From Omphiscola glabra (taxonomy: Eukaryota > Mollusca > Gastropoda > Lymnaeidae), in contig OZ024802.1 of NCBI GenBank assembly GCA_964017045.1, positions 32,507,718 through 32,571,717 on the forward strand: DNA of 64,000 nt, given 5' to 3'. Below, in pieces: positions 13,101-28,100 of this stretch (its first letter is position 1; every line of letters begins with the position of its first letter). The translations under genes and the position numbers were made by a program. Below the pieces are notes generated by a model. That model did no database searches, had not been told where the DNA came from, and worked only from the letters and a program-made list of their open reading frames with translations.

Positions 13101-16100
13101 CATTTGGCATGCCAACTGTCAACATCTTAGATAGAAATGTTTTGTTCTAGCTTCATTTGGCATGCCAACTGTCAACATCTTAGATAGAAATGTTTTGTTC
13201 TAGCTTCATTTGGCATGCCAACTGTCAAAATCTTAGATAGAAATGTTTTGTTCTAGCTTCATTTGGCATGCCAACTGTCAGCATCTTAGATAGAAATGTT
13301 TTGTTTTAGCTTCATTTGGCAAGCCAACTGTCAACATCTTAGATAGAAATGTTCTTTTTAACATGCCACCTGATACCAGTTGATAGATGTTTGATAATCT
13401 TACCAAGTGTAAACATTTTTTATATATTAACTTATAATTATGAATTAGATAGCTGATTGTCTTTAAATAATACTAATGTAATTTTGAGTAACATGAGTGT
13501 ATTTTTATTTGTATGGACTTGATACAGTTTGTACTTTTTATGTTCAGTCAGTACTACGATATTGTTAGAGGTCTTAACACTTGAGGGAAATCTTTTGCAT
13601 GTCACATTGGAAATCTTTGGAGAAAACAAAAACAACACACACAAAACAAGTAAACAACTAAAAACTTTACCGACGATATGAAATACTCAATATTAACTGT
13701 TGAACAGACGCAATGAAATAATCTATTTTAACTTCTATTCGCTGAAAGACGCTTTAAGCCAGTGGTTCTCAACCTTCCTATTGCTGCGACCCTATAATAC
13801 ATTTCCTCATATTGTGGCGACTCCCAGCCACAAAATTATTTTTGTTTCTACTTCATAACTGTAGAGTATATATGTTTTCAGATGGTCTTAGGCGACCCCT
13901 GTGAAAGGGTCGCGCGACCCCCAAGGGGTCGCGACACACAGGTTGAGAAACGCTGCTTTAAGCTGATACGAGTGCTGCAGGGCCGACCTAGCGGTTGATG
14001 GCGCCCCTGGCAAGCTTAATTTTGACCCCTGGAGAAGATTAACTTTTAAAAATAATCATAGAAATTTGTGCAAGGGAAAAAAATTGATTTTAGATAATTA
14101 GTTTTTTACCCAGATTGTTTTTTTTAAAAAAACAGTGAACAATTAGCCTACCGTTGTCATTATGAACAATTAGCCTACCGTTGTCATTATGAACAATTAG
14201 CCTACCGTTGTCATTATGAACAATTAGCCTACCGTTGTCATTATGAACAATTAGCCTACCGTTGTCATTATAAAGAGTTAGCCTACAGTTGTCATTATGA
14301 ACAATTAGCCTACCGTTGTCATTATGAACAGTTAACCTACCGTTGTCATTATGAACAAATAGCCTACCGTTGTCATTATGAACAATTAGCCCACCGTTGT
14401 CATTATGAACAATTAGCCTACCGTTGTCATTATGAACAATTAGCCTACTGTTGTCATTATGAACAATTAGCCTACCGTTGTCATTATGAACAATTAGCCT
14501 ACCGTTGTCATTATGAACAATTAGCCTACCGTTGTCATTATGAACAATTAGCCTACCGTTGTCATTATGAACAATTAGCCTACCGTTGTCATTATAAAGA
14601 GTTAGCCTACAGTTGTCATTATGAACAATTAGCCTACCGTTGTCATTATGAACAGTTAAACTACCGTTGTCATTATGAACAAATAGCCTACCGTTGTCAT
14701 TATGAACAATTAGCCCACCGTTGTCATTATGAACAATTAGCCTACCGTTGTCATTATGAACAATTAGCCTACTGTTGTCATTATGAACAATTAGCCTACC
14801 GTTGTCATTATGAACAATTAGCCTACCGTTGTCATTATGAACAATTAGCCTACCGTTGTCATTATGAACAATTAGCCTACCGTTGTCATTATGAACAATT
14901 AGCCTACCGTTGTCATTATGAACAATTAGCCTACCGTTGTCATTATGAACAATTAGCCTACCGTTGTCATTATAAAGAGTTAGCCTACAGTTGTCATTAT
15001 GAACAATTAGCCTACCGTTGTCATTATGAACAGTTAACCTACCGTTGTCATTATGAACAAATAGCCTACCGTTGTCATTATGAACAATTAGCCCACCGTT
15101 GTCATTATGAACAATTAGCCTACCGTTGTCATTATGAACAATTAGCCTACTGTTGTCATTATGAACAATTAGCCTACCGTTGTCATTATGAACAATTAGC
15201 CTACCGTTGTCATTATGAACAATTAGCCTACCGTTGTCATTATGAACAATTAGCCTACCGTTGTCATTATGAACAATTAGCCTACCGTTGTCATTATAAA
15301 GAGTTAGCCTACAGTTGTCATTATGAACAATTAGCCTACCGTTGTCATTATGAACAGTTAAACTACCGTTGTCATTATGAACAAATAGCCTACCGTTGTC
15401 ATTATGAACAATTAGCCCACCGTTGTCATTATGAACAATTAGCCTACCGTTGTCATTATGAACAATTAGCCTACTGTTGTCATTATGAACAATTAGCCTA
15501 CCGTTGTCATTATGAACAATTAGCCTACCGTTGTCATTATGAACAATTAGCCTACCGTTGTCATTATGAACAATTAGCCTACCGTTGTCATTATGAACAA
15601 TTAGCCTACCGTTGTCATTATGAACAATTAGCCTACCATTGTCATTATTAACTGTAGCCTACCGTTGTCATTATGATAATTAGCCTACCGTTGTCATTAT
15701 AAAAAAGTTAGCCTACCGTTGTCATTATGAAAAATTAGCCTACCGTTGTCATTATGAACAATTAGCCTACCTTTGTCATTATGAACAATTAGCCTACAGT
15801 TATCATTATGAACAATTAGCCTACCGTTGTCATTATGAACAATTAGCCTATCGTTGTCATTATGAACAATTAGCCTACTGTTGTCATTATGAACAATTAG
15901 CCTACCGTTGTCATTATGAACAATTAGCCTACCGTTGTCATTATGAACAATTAGCCTACCGTTGTCATTATGAACAATTAGCCTACCGTTGTCATTATGA
16001 ACAATTAGCCTACCGTTGTCATTATGAACAATTAGCCTACCGTTGTCATTATGAACAATTAGCCTACCGTTGTCATTATAAAGAGTTAGCCTACAGTTGT

Positions 16101-19100
16101 CATTATGAACAATTAGCCTACCGTTGTCATTATGAACAGTTAACCTACCGTTGTCATTATGAACAAATAGCCTACCGTTGTCATTATGAACAATTAGCCC
16201 ACCGTTGTCATTATGAACAATTAGCCTACCGTTGTCATTATGAACAATTAGCCTACTGTTGTCATTATGAACAATTAGCCTACCGTTGTCATTATGAACA
16301 ATTAGCCTACCGTTGTCATTATGAACAATTAGCCTACCGTTGTCATTATGAACAATTAGCCTACCGTTGTCATTATGAACAATTAGCCTACCGTTGTCAT
16401 TATAAAGAGTTAGCCTACAGTTGTCATTATGAACAATTAGCCTACCGTTGTCATTATGAACAGTTAAACTACCGTTGTCATTATGAACAAATAGCCTACC
16501 GTTGTCATTATGAACAATTAGCCCACCGTTGTCATTATGAACAATTAGCCTACCGTTGTCATTATGAACAATTAGCCTACTGTTGTCATTATGAACAATT
16601 AGCCTACCGTTGTCATTATGAACAATTAGCCTACCGTTGTCATTATGAACAATTAGCCTACCGTTGTCATTATGAACAATTAGCCTACCGTTGTCATTAT
16701 GAACAATTAGCCTACCGTTGTCATTATGAACAATTAGCCTACCATTGTCATTATTAACTGTAGCCTACCGTTGTCATTATGATAATTAGCCTACCGTTGT
16801 CATTATAAAAAAGTTAGCCTACCGTTGTCATTATGAAAAATTAGCCTACCGTTGTCATTATGAACAATTAGCCTACCTTTGTCATTATGAACAATTAGCC
16901 TACAGTTATCATTATGAACAATTAGCCAACCGTTGTCATTATGAACAATTAGCCTATCGTTGTCATTATGAAGAGTTAGACTACAGTTGTCATTATGAAC
17001 AATTAGCCTACCGTTGTCATTATGAACAGTTAACCTACCGTTGTAATTATGAACAATTAGCCTACCGTTGTCATTATGAACAATTAGCCTACCGTTGTCA
17101 TTATGAACAATTAGCCTACTGTTGTCATTATGAACAATTAGTCTACCGTTGTCATTATGAACAATTAGCCTACCGTTGTCAGTATGAACAATTAGCCTAC
17201 CGTGTGCAGTATGAACAATTAGCCTACCGTGGTCAGTATGAACAATTAGCCTACCGTGGTCAGTATGAAACATTAGCCTACCATGGTCAGTATGAACAAT
17301 TAGCCTACCGTGGTCAGGATAAACAATTAGTCTACCGTTGTCATTATGAGAATTAGCCTACCGTTGTCATTATGAAAAAATAGCCTACCGTTGTCATTAT
17401 GAAAAAGTAGCCTACCGTTGTCATTATGAACAATTAGCCTACCGTTGTCATAATGAATAATTAGCCTATCGTTGTCATTATGAACAGTTAGCCTACAGTT
17501 GTCATTATGAACAATTAGAATACCGTTGTCATTATGAACAGTTAGCCTACCGTTGTCATTATGAACAATTAGCCTACCGTTGTCATTATGAAAATTTAGC
17601 CTACCGTTGTCATTATGAACAATTAGTCTACTGTTGTCATTATGAACAATTAGACTACCGTTGTCATTATGAAAATTTAGCCTACCGTTGTCATTATGAA
17701 CAAATGGTCTACAGTTGTCATTATGAACAATTAGTCTACCGTTGTCATTTTGAACAATTAGCCAGCGTGGGCAATTATGAACAATTAGCCAACGTTGTCA
17801 TTGTGAACAATTAGCCTATCGTTGTCATTATGAACAATTAGCCTACGTTGTCATAATGAACAATTAGCCTACCGTTGTCACTATGAACAAATAGCTTACC
17901 GTGGGCAGTATGAACAATTAGCATACCGTGTGCAGTATGAACAATTAGCATACTGTGGTCAGTATGAAACATTAGCCTACCGTGGTCAGTATGCAACATT
18001 AGCCTACCTTGCTCAGAATGAACAATTAGCATACCGTGGTCAGTATGAACAATTCGCCTACCGTTGTCAGTATGAACAATTAGCCTACCGTGGTCAGTAT
18101 GAACAATTAGCCTACCGTGGTCAGTATGAACAATTAGCCTACTGTGGACAGTATGAACAATTAGCCTACTGTGGTCAGTATGAACAATTAGCCTACCGTG
18201 GTCAGTATGAAAAATTAGCCTACCGTGGTCAGTATGAACAATTAGCCTACCGTGGTCAGTATGAAACATTAGACTACCATGGTCAGTATGAACAATTAGC
18301 CTACCGTTGTCAGGATGAACAATTAGTCTACCGTTGTCATTATGAGAATTAGCCTACCGTTGTCATAATGAAAAAAATAGCCTACCGTCGTCATTATGAA
18401 AAACTAGCCTACCGTTGTCATTATGAACAATTAGCCTACCGTGGTCATTATGAACAATTAGCCTATCGTTGTCATTATGAAGAGTTAGACTACAGTTGTC
18501 ATTATGAACAATTAGCCTACCGTTGTCATTATGAACAGTTAACCTACCGTTGTCATTATGAACAATTAGCCTACCGTTGTCATTATGAACAATTAGCCTA
18601 CTGTTGTCATTATGAACAATTAGTCTACCGTTGTCATTATGAACAATTAGCCTACCGTGGTCAGTATGAACGATTAGCCTACCGTGTGCAGTATGAACAA
18701 TTAGCCTACCGTGGTCAGTATGAACAATTAGCCTACCGTGGTCAGTATGAAACATTAGCCTACCATGGTCAGTATGAACAATTAGCCTACCGTGGTCAGG
18801 ATAAACAATTAGTCTACCGTTGTCATTATGAGAATTAGCCTACCGTTGTCATTATGAAAAAATAGCCTACCGTTGTCATTATGAAAAAGTAGCCTACCGT
18901 TGTCATTATGAACAATTAGCCTACCGTTGTCATAATGAATAATTAGCTTATCGTTGTCATTATGAACAGTTAGCCTACAGTTGTCATTATGAACAATTAG
19001 AATACCGTTGTCATTATGAACAGTTATCCTACCGTTGTCATTATGAACAATTAGCCTACCGTTGTCATTATGAAAATTTAGCCTACCGTTGTCATTATGA

Positions 19101-22100
19101 ACAATTAGTCTACTGTTGTCATTATGAACAATTAGACTACCGTTGTCATTATGAAAATTTAGCCTACCGTTGTCATTATGAACAATTGGTCTACAGTTGT
19201 CATTATGAACAATTAGTCTACCGTTGTCATTTTGAACAATTAGCCAGCTTGGTCAGTATGAACAATTAGTCTACCGTTGTTATTATGAACAATTAGCCTA
19301 CCGTTGTCATTATGAACAATTAGCCAGCTTGGTCAGTATGAACAATTAGTCTACCGTTGTCATTATGAACAATTAGCCTACCATTGTCATTATGAACAAT
19401 TAGCCTACCGTGGTCAGTATGAACAATTAGCCTACCGTGTGCAGTATGAACAATTAGCCTACCGTGGTCAGTATGAACAATTAGCCTACCGTGGTCAGTA
19501 TGAAACATTAGCCTACCATGGTCAGTATGAACAATTAGCCTATCGTTGTCATTATGAAGAGTTAGACTACAGTTGTCATTATGAACAATTAGCCTACCGT
19601 TGTCATTATGAACAGTTAACCTACCGTTGTAATTATGAACAATTAGCCTACTTTTGTCATTATGAACAATTAGCCTACCGTTGTCATAATGAATAATTAG
19701 CCTATCGTTGTCATTATGAACAGTTAGCCTACAGTTGTCATTATGAACAAGTAGCCTACCGTTGTCATTATGAACAGTTAGCCTACCGTTGTCATTATGA
19801 ACAAGTAGCCTACCGTTGTCATTATGAAACTTTAGCCTACCGTTGTCATTATGAACAATTATTCTACCGTTGTCATTATGAACAAATAGCCTACCGTTGT
19901 CATTATGAAAATTTAGCCTACCGTTGTCATTATGAACAATTAGTCTACCGTTGTCATTATGAACAATTAGTCTACCGTTGTCATTTTGAACAATTAGCCA
20001 GCGTGGGCAATTATGAACAATTAGCCAACGTTGTCATTGTGAACAATTAGCCTACAGTTGTCATTATGAACAAGTAGCCTACCGTTGTCATTATGAACAG
20101 TTAGCCTACCGTTGTCATTATGAACAATTAGCCTACCGTTGTCATTATGAAACTTTAGCCTACCGTTGTCATTATGAACAATTATTCTACCGTTGTCATT
20201 ATGAACAATTAGCCTACCGTTGTCATTATGAAAATTTAGCCTACCGTTGTCATTATGAACAATTAGTCTACCGTTGTCAGTATGAACAATTAGCCTACCG
20301 TTGTCAGTATGAACAATTAGCCTACCGTGGTCATTATGAACAATTAGCCTACCGTGGTCAGTATGAACAATTAGCCTACCGTGGTCAGTATGAACAATTA
20401 GCCTACCGTGGTCAGTATGAACAATTAGCCTACCGTGGTCAGTATGAACAATTAGCCTACCGTGTGCAGTATGAACAATTAGCCTACCATGGTCAGTATG
20501 AACAATTAGCCTACCGTGGTCAGTATGAAACATTAGCTTACCATGGTCAGTATGAACAATTAGCCTACCGTTGTCAGTATGAACAATTAGTCTACCGTTG
20601 TCATTATGAGAATTAGCCTACCGTTGTCATAATGAAAAAAATAGCCTACCGTCGTTATTATGAAAAATTAGCCTACCGTTGTCATTATGAACAATTAGCC
20701 TACCGTGGTCATTGTGAACAATTAGCCTACCGTTGTCATTATGAACAATTAGTGTACCGTTGTCATTATGAACAATTAGTCTACCGTTGTCATTATGAAC
20801 AATTAGCCTACCGTGGTCATTGTGAACAATTAGCCTACCGTTGTCATTATGAACAATTAGTCAACCCTTGTCATTATGAACAATTAGCCAACCTTGGTCA
20901 GTATGAACAATTACCCTACCGTAGTCTTTAGTAACAATTAGTGTGCGTGGTCAGTATGAACAATTAGCCTACCGTGGTCAGTATGAACAATTAGCCTACC
21001 GTGGTCAGTATGAAACATTAGCCTACCATGGTCATTATGAACAATTAGCCTGCTGTTGTCATTATGAACAATTAGTCTACCGTTGTCATTATGAACAATT
21101 AGCCTACCGTTGTCATTATGAACAATTAGCCTACCGTGGTCAGTATGAACAATTAGCCTGCTGTTGTCATTATGAACAATTAGTCTACCGTTGTCATTAT
21201 GAACAATTAGCCTACCGTTGTCATTATGAACAATTAGCCTACCGTTGTCATTATGAACAATTAGCCTACCGTTGTCATTATGAACAATTAGAATACCGTT
21301 GTCATTATGAACAATTAGCCTACCGTTGTCATTATGAACAATTAGCCTACCATTGTCATTATTAACTGTAGCCTACCGTTGTCATTATGAACAGTTAACC
21401 TACCGTTGTCATTATGAACAATTAGCCTACCGTTGCCATTTTGAACAATTAGCCTACAGTTGTCATTATGAAAAATTAGCCTACTGTTGTCATTATGAAC
21501 AATTAGCCTACCGTTGTCATTATGAACAATTAGCCTACCGTTGTCATTATGAACAATTAGCCTACCGTTGTCATTATGAACAATTAGCCTACCGTTGTCA
21601 TTATGAAGAGTTAGCCTACAGTTGTCATTATTAACAATTAGCCTACCGTTGTCATTATGAACAGTTAACCTACCGTTGTCATTATGAACAATTAGCCTAC
21701 CGTTGTCATTATAAACAATTAGCCTACCGTTGTCATTATGAACAATTAGCCTACTGTTGTCATTATGAACAATAAGCCAGCGTGGTCAGGATGAACAATT
21801 AGTCTACCGTTGTCATTATGATAATTAGCCTACCGTTGTCATTATAAAAAAATTAGCCTACCGTTGTCATTATGAAAAATTAGCCTACCGTTGTCATTAT
21901 GAACAATTAGCCTACCGTTGTCATTATGAACAATTAGCCTACCGTTGTCATTATGAAGAGTTAACCTACAGTTGTCATTATGAACAATTAGCCTACCGTT
22001 GTCATTAGGAACATTTAACCTACCGTTGTCATTATGAACAATTAGCCTACCGTTGTCATTATGAACAATTAGCCTACCGTTGTCATTATGAACAATTAGC

Positions 22101-25100
22101 CTGATGTTGTCATTATGAACAATTAGTCTACCGTTGTCATTATGAACAATTAGCCAGCGTGGTCATTATGAACAATTAGCCTACTGTTGTCATTATGAAC
22201 AATTAGCCTACCGTTGTCATTATGAACAATTAGCCTACCGTGGTCAGTATGAAACATTAGCCTACCATGGTCATTATGAACAATTAGCCTGCTGTTGTCA
22301 TTATGAACAATTAGTCTACTGTTGTCATTATGAACAATTAGCCAGCGTGGTCTTCTTCTTCTTCTTATGCCTTTTTACCCCGTCTGGGGCATAGGCCGTC
22401 CACAAGAATTTTGTATGAACAATTAGCCAGCGTGGTCATTATGAACAATTAGCCTACTGTTGTCATTATGAACAATTAGCCTACCGTTGTCATTATGAAC
22501 AATTAGCCTACCGTTGTCATTATGAACAATTAGCCTACCGTTGTCATTATGAACAATTAGCCTACCGTTGTCATTATGAACAATTAGCCTACCGTTGTCA
22601 TTATGAACAATTAGCCTACTGTTGTCATTATGAACAATTAGTCTACCGTTGTCATTATGAACAATTAGCCAGCGTGGTCAGGATGAACAATTAGTCTACC
22701 GTTGTCATTATGATAATTAGCCTACCGTTGTCATTATAAAAGAATTAGCCTACCGTTGTCATTATGAAAAATTAGCCTAACGTTGTCATTATGAACAATT
22801 AGCCTACCTTTGTCATTATGAACAATTAGCCTACAGTTATCATTATGAACAATTAGCCTACCGTTGTCATTATGAACAATTAGCCTATCGTTGTCATTAT
22901 GAAGAGTTAGACTACAGTTGTCATTATGAACAATTAGCCTACCGTTGTCATTATGAACAGTTAACCTACCGTTGTAATTATGAACAATTAGCCTACCGTT
23001 GTCATTATGAACAATTAGCCTACCGTTGTCATTATGAACAATTAGCCTACTGTTGTCATTATGAACAATTAGTCTACCGTTGTCATTATGAACAATTAGA
23101 CTACCGTTGTCAGTATGAACAATTAGCCTACCGTGTGCAGTATGAACAATTAGCCTACCGTGGTCAGTATGAACAATTAGCCTACCGTGGTCAGTATGAA
23201 ACATTAGCCTACCATGGTCAGTATGAACAATTAGCCTACCGTGGTCAGGATAAACAATTAGTCTACCGTTGTCATTATGAGAATTAGCCTACCGTTGTCA
23301 TTATGAAAAAATAGCCTACCGTTGTCATTATGAAAAAGTAGCCTACCGTTGTCATTATGAACAATTAGCCTACCGTTGTCATAATGAATAATTAGCCTAT
23401 CGTTGTCATTATGAACAGTTAGCCTACAGTTGTCATTATGAACAATTAGAATACCGTTGTCATTATGAACAGTTAGCCTACCGTTGTCATTATGAACAAT
23501 TAGCCTACCGTTGTCATTATGAAAATTTAGCCTACCGTTGTCATTATGAACAATTAGTCTACTGTTGTCATTATGAACAATTAGACTACCGTTGTCATTA
23601 TGAAAATTTAGCCTACCGTTGTCATTATGAACAAATGGTCTACAGTTGTCATTATGAACAATTAGTCTACCGTTGTCATTTTGAACAATTAGCCAGCGTG
23701 GGCAATTATGAACAATTAGCCAACGTTGTCATTGTGAACAATTAGCCTACCGTTGTCATTATGAACAATTAGCCTACGTTGTCATAATGAACAATTAGCC
23801 TACCGTTGTCACTATGAACAAATAGCTTACCGTGGGCAGTATGAACAATTAGCATACCGTGTGCAGTATGAACAATTAGCATACTGTGGTCAGTATGAAA
23901 CATTAGCCTACCGTGGTCAGTATGCAACATTAGCCTACCTTGCTCAGAATGAACAATTAGCATACCGTGGTCAGTATGAACAATTCGCCTACCGTTGTCA
24001 GTATGAACAATTAGCCTACCGTGGTCAGTATGAACAATTAGCCTACCGTGGTCAGTATGAACAATTAGCCTACTGTGGACTGTATGAACAATTAGCCTAC
24101 TGTGGTCAGTATGAACAATTAGCCTACCGTGGTCAGTATGAAAAATTAGCCTACCGTGGTCAGTATGAAACATTAGACTACCATGGTCAGTATGAACAAT
24201 TAGCCTACCGTTGTCAGGATGAACAATTAGTCTACCGTTGTCATTATGAGAATTAGCCTACCGTTGTCATAATGAAAAAAATAGCCTACCGTCGTCATTA
24301 TGAAAAACTAGCCTACCGTTGTCATTATGAACAATTAGCCTACCGTGGTCATTATGAACAATTAGCCTATCTTTGTCATTATGAAGAGTTAGACTACAGT
24401 TGTCATTATGAACAATTAGCCTACCGTTGTCATTATGAACAGTTAACCTACCGTTGTCATTATGAACAATTAGCCTACCGTTGTCATTATGAACAATTAG
24501 CCTACTGTTGTCATTATGAACAATTAGTCTACCGTTGTCATTATGAACAATTAGCCTACCGTGGTCAGTATGAACGATTAGCCTACCGTGTGCAGTATGA
24601 ACAATTAGCCTACCGTGGTCAGTATGAACAATTAGCCTACCGTGGTCAGTATGAAACATTAGCCTACCATGGTCAGTATGAACAATTAGCCTACCGTGGT
24701 CAGGAAAAACAATTAGTCTACCGTTGTCATTATGAGAATTAGCCTACCGTTGTCATTATGAAAAAATAGCCTACCGTTGTCATTATGACAAAGTAGCCTA
24801 CCGTTGTCATTATGAACAATTAGCCTACCGTTGTCATAATGAATAATTAGCCTATCGTTGTCATTATGAACAGTTAGCCTACAGTTGTCATTATGAACAA
24901 TTAGAATACCGTTGTCATTATGAACAGTTATCCTACCGTTGTCATTATGAACAATTAGCCTACCGTTGTCATTATGAAAATTTAGCCTACCGTTGTCATT
25001 ATGAACAATTAGTCTACTGTTGTCATTATGAACAATTAGACTACCGTTGTCATTATGAAAATTTAGCCTACCGTTGTCATTATGAACAATTGGTCTACAG

Positions 25101-28100
25101 TTGTCATTATGAACAATTAGTCTACCGTTGTCATTTTGAACAATTAGCCAGCTTGGTCAGTATGAACAATTAGTCTACCGTTGTTATTATGAACAATTAG
25201 CCTACCGTTGTCATTATGAACAATTAGCCAGCTTGGTCAGTATGAACAATTAGTCTACCGTTGTCATTATGAACAATTAGCCTACCATTGTCATTATGAA
25301 CAATTAGCCTACCGTGGTCAGTATGAACAATTAGCCTACCGTGTGCAGTATGAACAATTAGCCTACCGTGGTCAGTATGAACAATTAGCCTACCGTGGTC
25401 AGTATGAAACATTAGCCTACCATGGTCAGTATGAACAATTAGCATATCGTTGTCATTATGAAGAGTTAGACTACAGTTGTCATTATGAACAATTAGCCTA
25501 CCGTTGTCATTATGAACAGTTAGCCTACCGTTGTCATTATGAACAATTAGCCTACCGTTGTCATTATGAAACTTTAGCCTACCGTTGTCATTATGAACAA
25601 TTATTCTACCGTTGTCATTATGAACAATTAGCCTACCGTTGTCATTATGAAAATTTAGCCTACCGTTGTCATTATGAACAATTAGTCTACCGTTGTCATT
25701 ATGAACAATTAGTCTACCGTTGTCATTTTGAACAATTAGCCAGCGTGGGCAATTATGAACAATTAGCCAACGTTGTCATTGTGAACAATTAGCCTACCGT
25801 TGTCATTATGAACAATTAGCCTACGTTGTCATAATGAACAATTAGCCTACCGTTGTCACTATGAACAAATAGCTTACCGTGGGCAGTATGAACAATTAGC
25901 ATACCGTGTGCAGTATGAACAATTAGCATACTGTGGTCAGTATGAAACATTAGCCTACCGTGGTCAGTATGCAACATTAGCCTACCTTGCTCAGAATGAA
26001 CAATTAGCATACCGTGGTCAGTATGAACAATTCGCCTACCGTTGTCAGTATGAACAATTAGCCTACCGTGGTCAGTATGAACAATTAGCCTACCGTGGTC
26101 AGTATGAACAATTAGCCTACTGTGGACAGTATGAACAATTAGCCTACTGTGGTCAGTATGAACAATTAGCCTACCGTGGTCATTATGAAAAATTAGCCTA
26201 CCGTGGTCAGTATGAAACATTAGACTACCATGGTCAGTATGAACAATTAGCCTACCGTTGTCAGGATGAACAATTAGTCTACCGTTGTCATTATGAGAAT
26301 TAGCCTACCGTTGTCATAATGAAAAAAATAGCCTACCGTCGTCATTATGAAAAACTAGCCTACCGTTGTCATTATGAACAATTAGCCTACCGTGGTCATT
26401 ATGAACAATTAGCCTATCGTTGTCATTATGAAGAGTTAGACTACAGTTGTCATTATGAACAATTAGCCTACCGTTGTCATTATGAACAGTTAACCTACCG
26501 TTGTCATTATGAACAATTAGCCTACCGTTGTCATTATGAACAATTAGCCTACTGTTGTCATTATGAACAATTAGTCTACCGTTGTCATTATGAACAATTA
26601 GCCTACCGTGGTCAGTATGAACGATTAGCCTACCGTGTGCAGTATGAACAATTAGCCTACCGTGGTCAGTATGAACAATTAGCCTACCCTTGTCAGTATG
26701 AAACATTAGCCTACCATGGTCAGTATGAACAATTAGCCTACCGTGGTCAGGATAAACAATTAGTCTACCTTTGTCATTATGAGAATTAGCCTACCGTTGT
26801 CATTATGAAAAAATAGCCTACCGTTGTCATTATGAAAAAGTAGCCTACCGTTGTCATTATGAACAATTAGCCTACCGTTGTCATAATGAATAATTAGCCT
26901 ATCGTTGTCATTATGAACAGTTAGCCTACAGTTGTCATTATGAACAATTAGAATACCGTTGTCATTATGAACAGTTATCCTACCGTTGTCATTATGAACA
27001 ATTAGCCTACCGTTGTCATTATGAAAATTTAGCCTACCGTTGTCATTATGAACAATTAGTCTACTGTTGTCATTATGAACAATTAGACTACCGTTGTCAT
27101 TATGAAAATTTAGCCTACCGTTGTCATTATGAACAATTGGTCTACAGTTGTCATTATGAACAATTAGTCTACCGTTGTCATTTTGAACAATTAGCCAGCT
27201 TGGTCAGTATGAACAATTAGTCTACCGTTGTTATTATGAACAATTAGCCTACCGTTGTCATTATGAACAATTAGCCAGCTTGGTCAGTATGAACAATTAG
27301 TCTACCGTTGTCATTATGAACAATTAGCCTACCATTTTCATTATGAACAATTAGCCTACCGTGGTCAGTATGAACAATTAGCCTACCGTGTGCAGTATGA
27401 ACAATTAGCCTACCGTGGTCAGTATGAACAATTAGCCTACCGTGGTCAGTATGAAACATTAGCCTACCATGGTCAGTATGAACAATTAGCCTATCGTTGT
27501 CATTATGAAGAGTTAGACTACAGTTGTCATTATGAACAATTAGCCTACCGTTGTCATTATGAACAGTTAACCTACCGTTGTAATTATGAACAATTAGCCT
27601 ACCTTTGTCATTATGAACAATTAGCCTACCGTTGTCATAATGAATAATTAGCCTATCGTTGTCATTATGAACAGTTAGCCTACAGTTGTCATTATGAACA
27701 AGTAGCCTACCGTTGTCATTATGAACAGTTAGCCTACCGTTGTCATTATGAACAATTAGCCTACCGTTGTCATTATGAAACTTTAGCCTACCGTTGTCAT
27801 TATGAACAATTATTCTACCGTTGTCATTATGAACAATTAGCCTACCGTTGTCATTATGAAAATTTAGCCTACCGTTGTCATTATGAACAATTAGTCTACC
27901 GTTGTCATTATGAACAATTAGTCTACCGTTGTCATTTTGAACAATTAGCCAGCGTGGGCAATTATGAACAATTAGCCAACGTTGTCATTGTGAACAATTA
28001 GCCTACAGTTGTCATTATGAACAAGTAGCCTACCGTTGTCATTATGAACAGTTAGCCTACCGTTGTCATTATGAACAATTAGCCTACCGTTGTCATTATG

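Noticed and set aside
13087..13352. Another acceptor array (ttgttctag repeats)
   Set aside because: The unit contains an acceptor-like string but no exon follows it in frame, so it is not counted among the junction-derived arrays.
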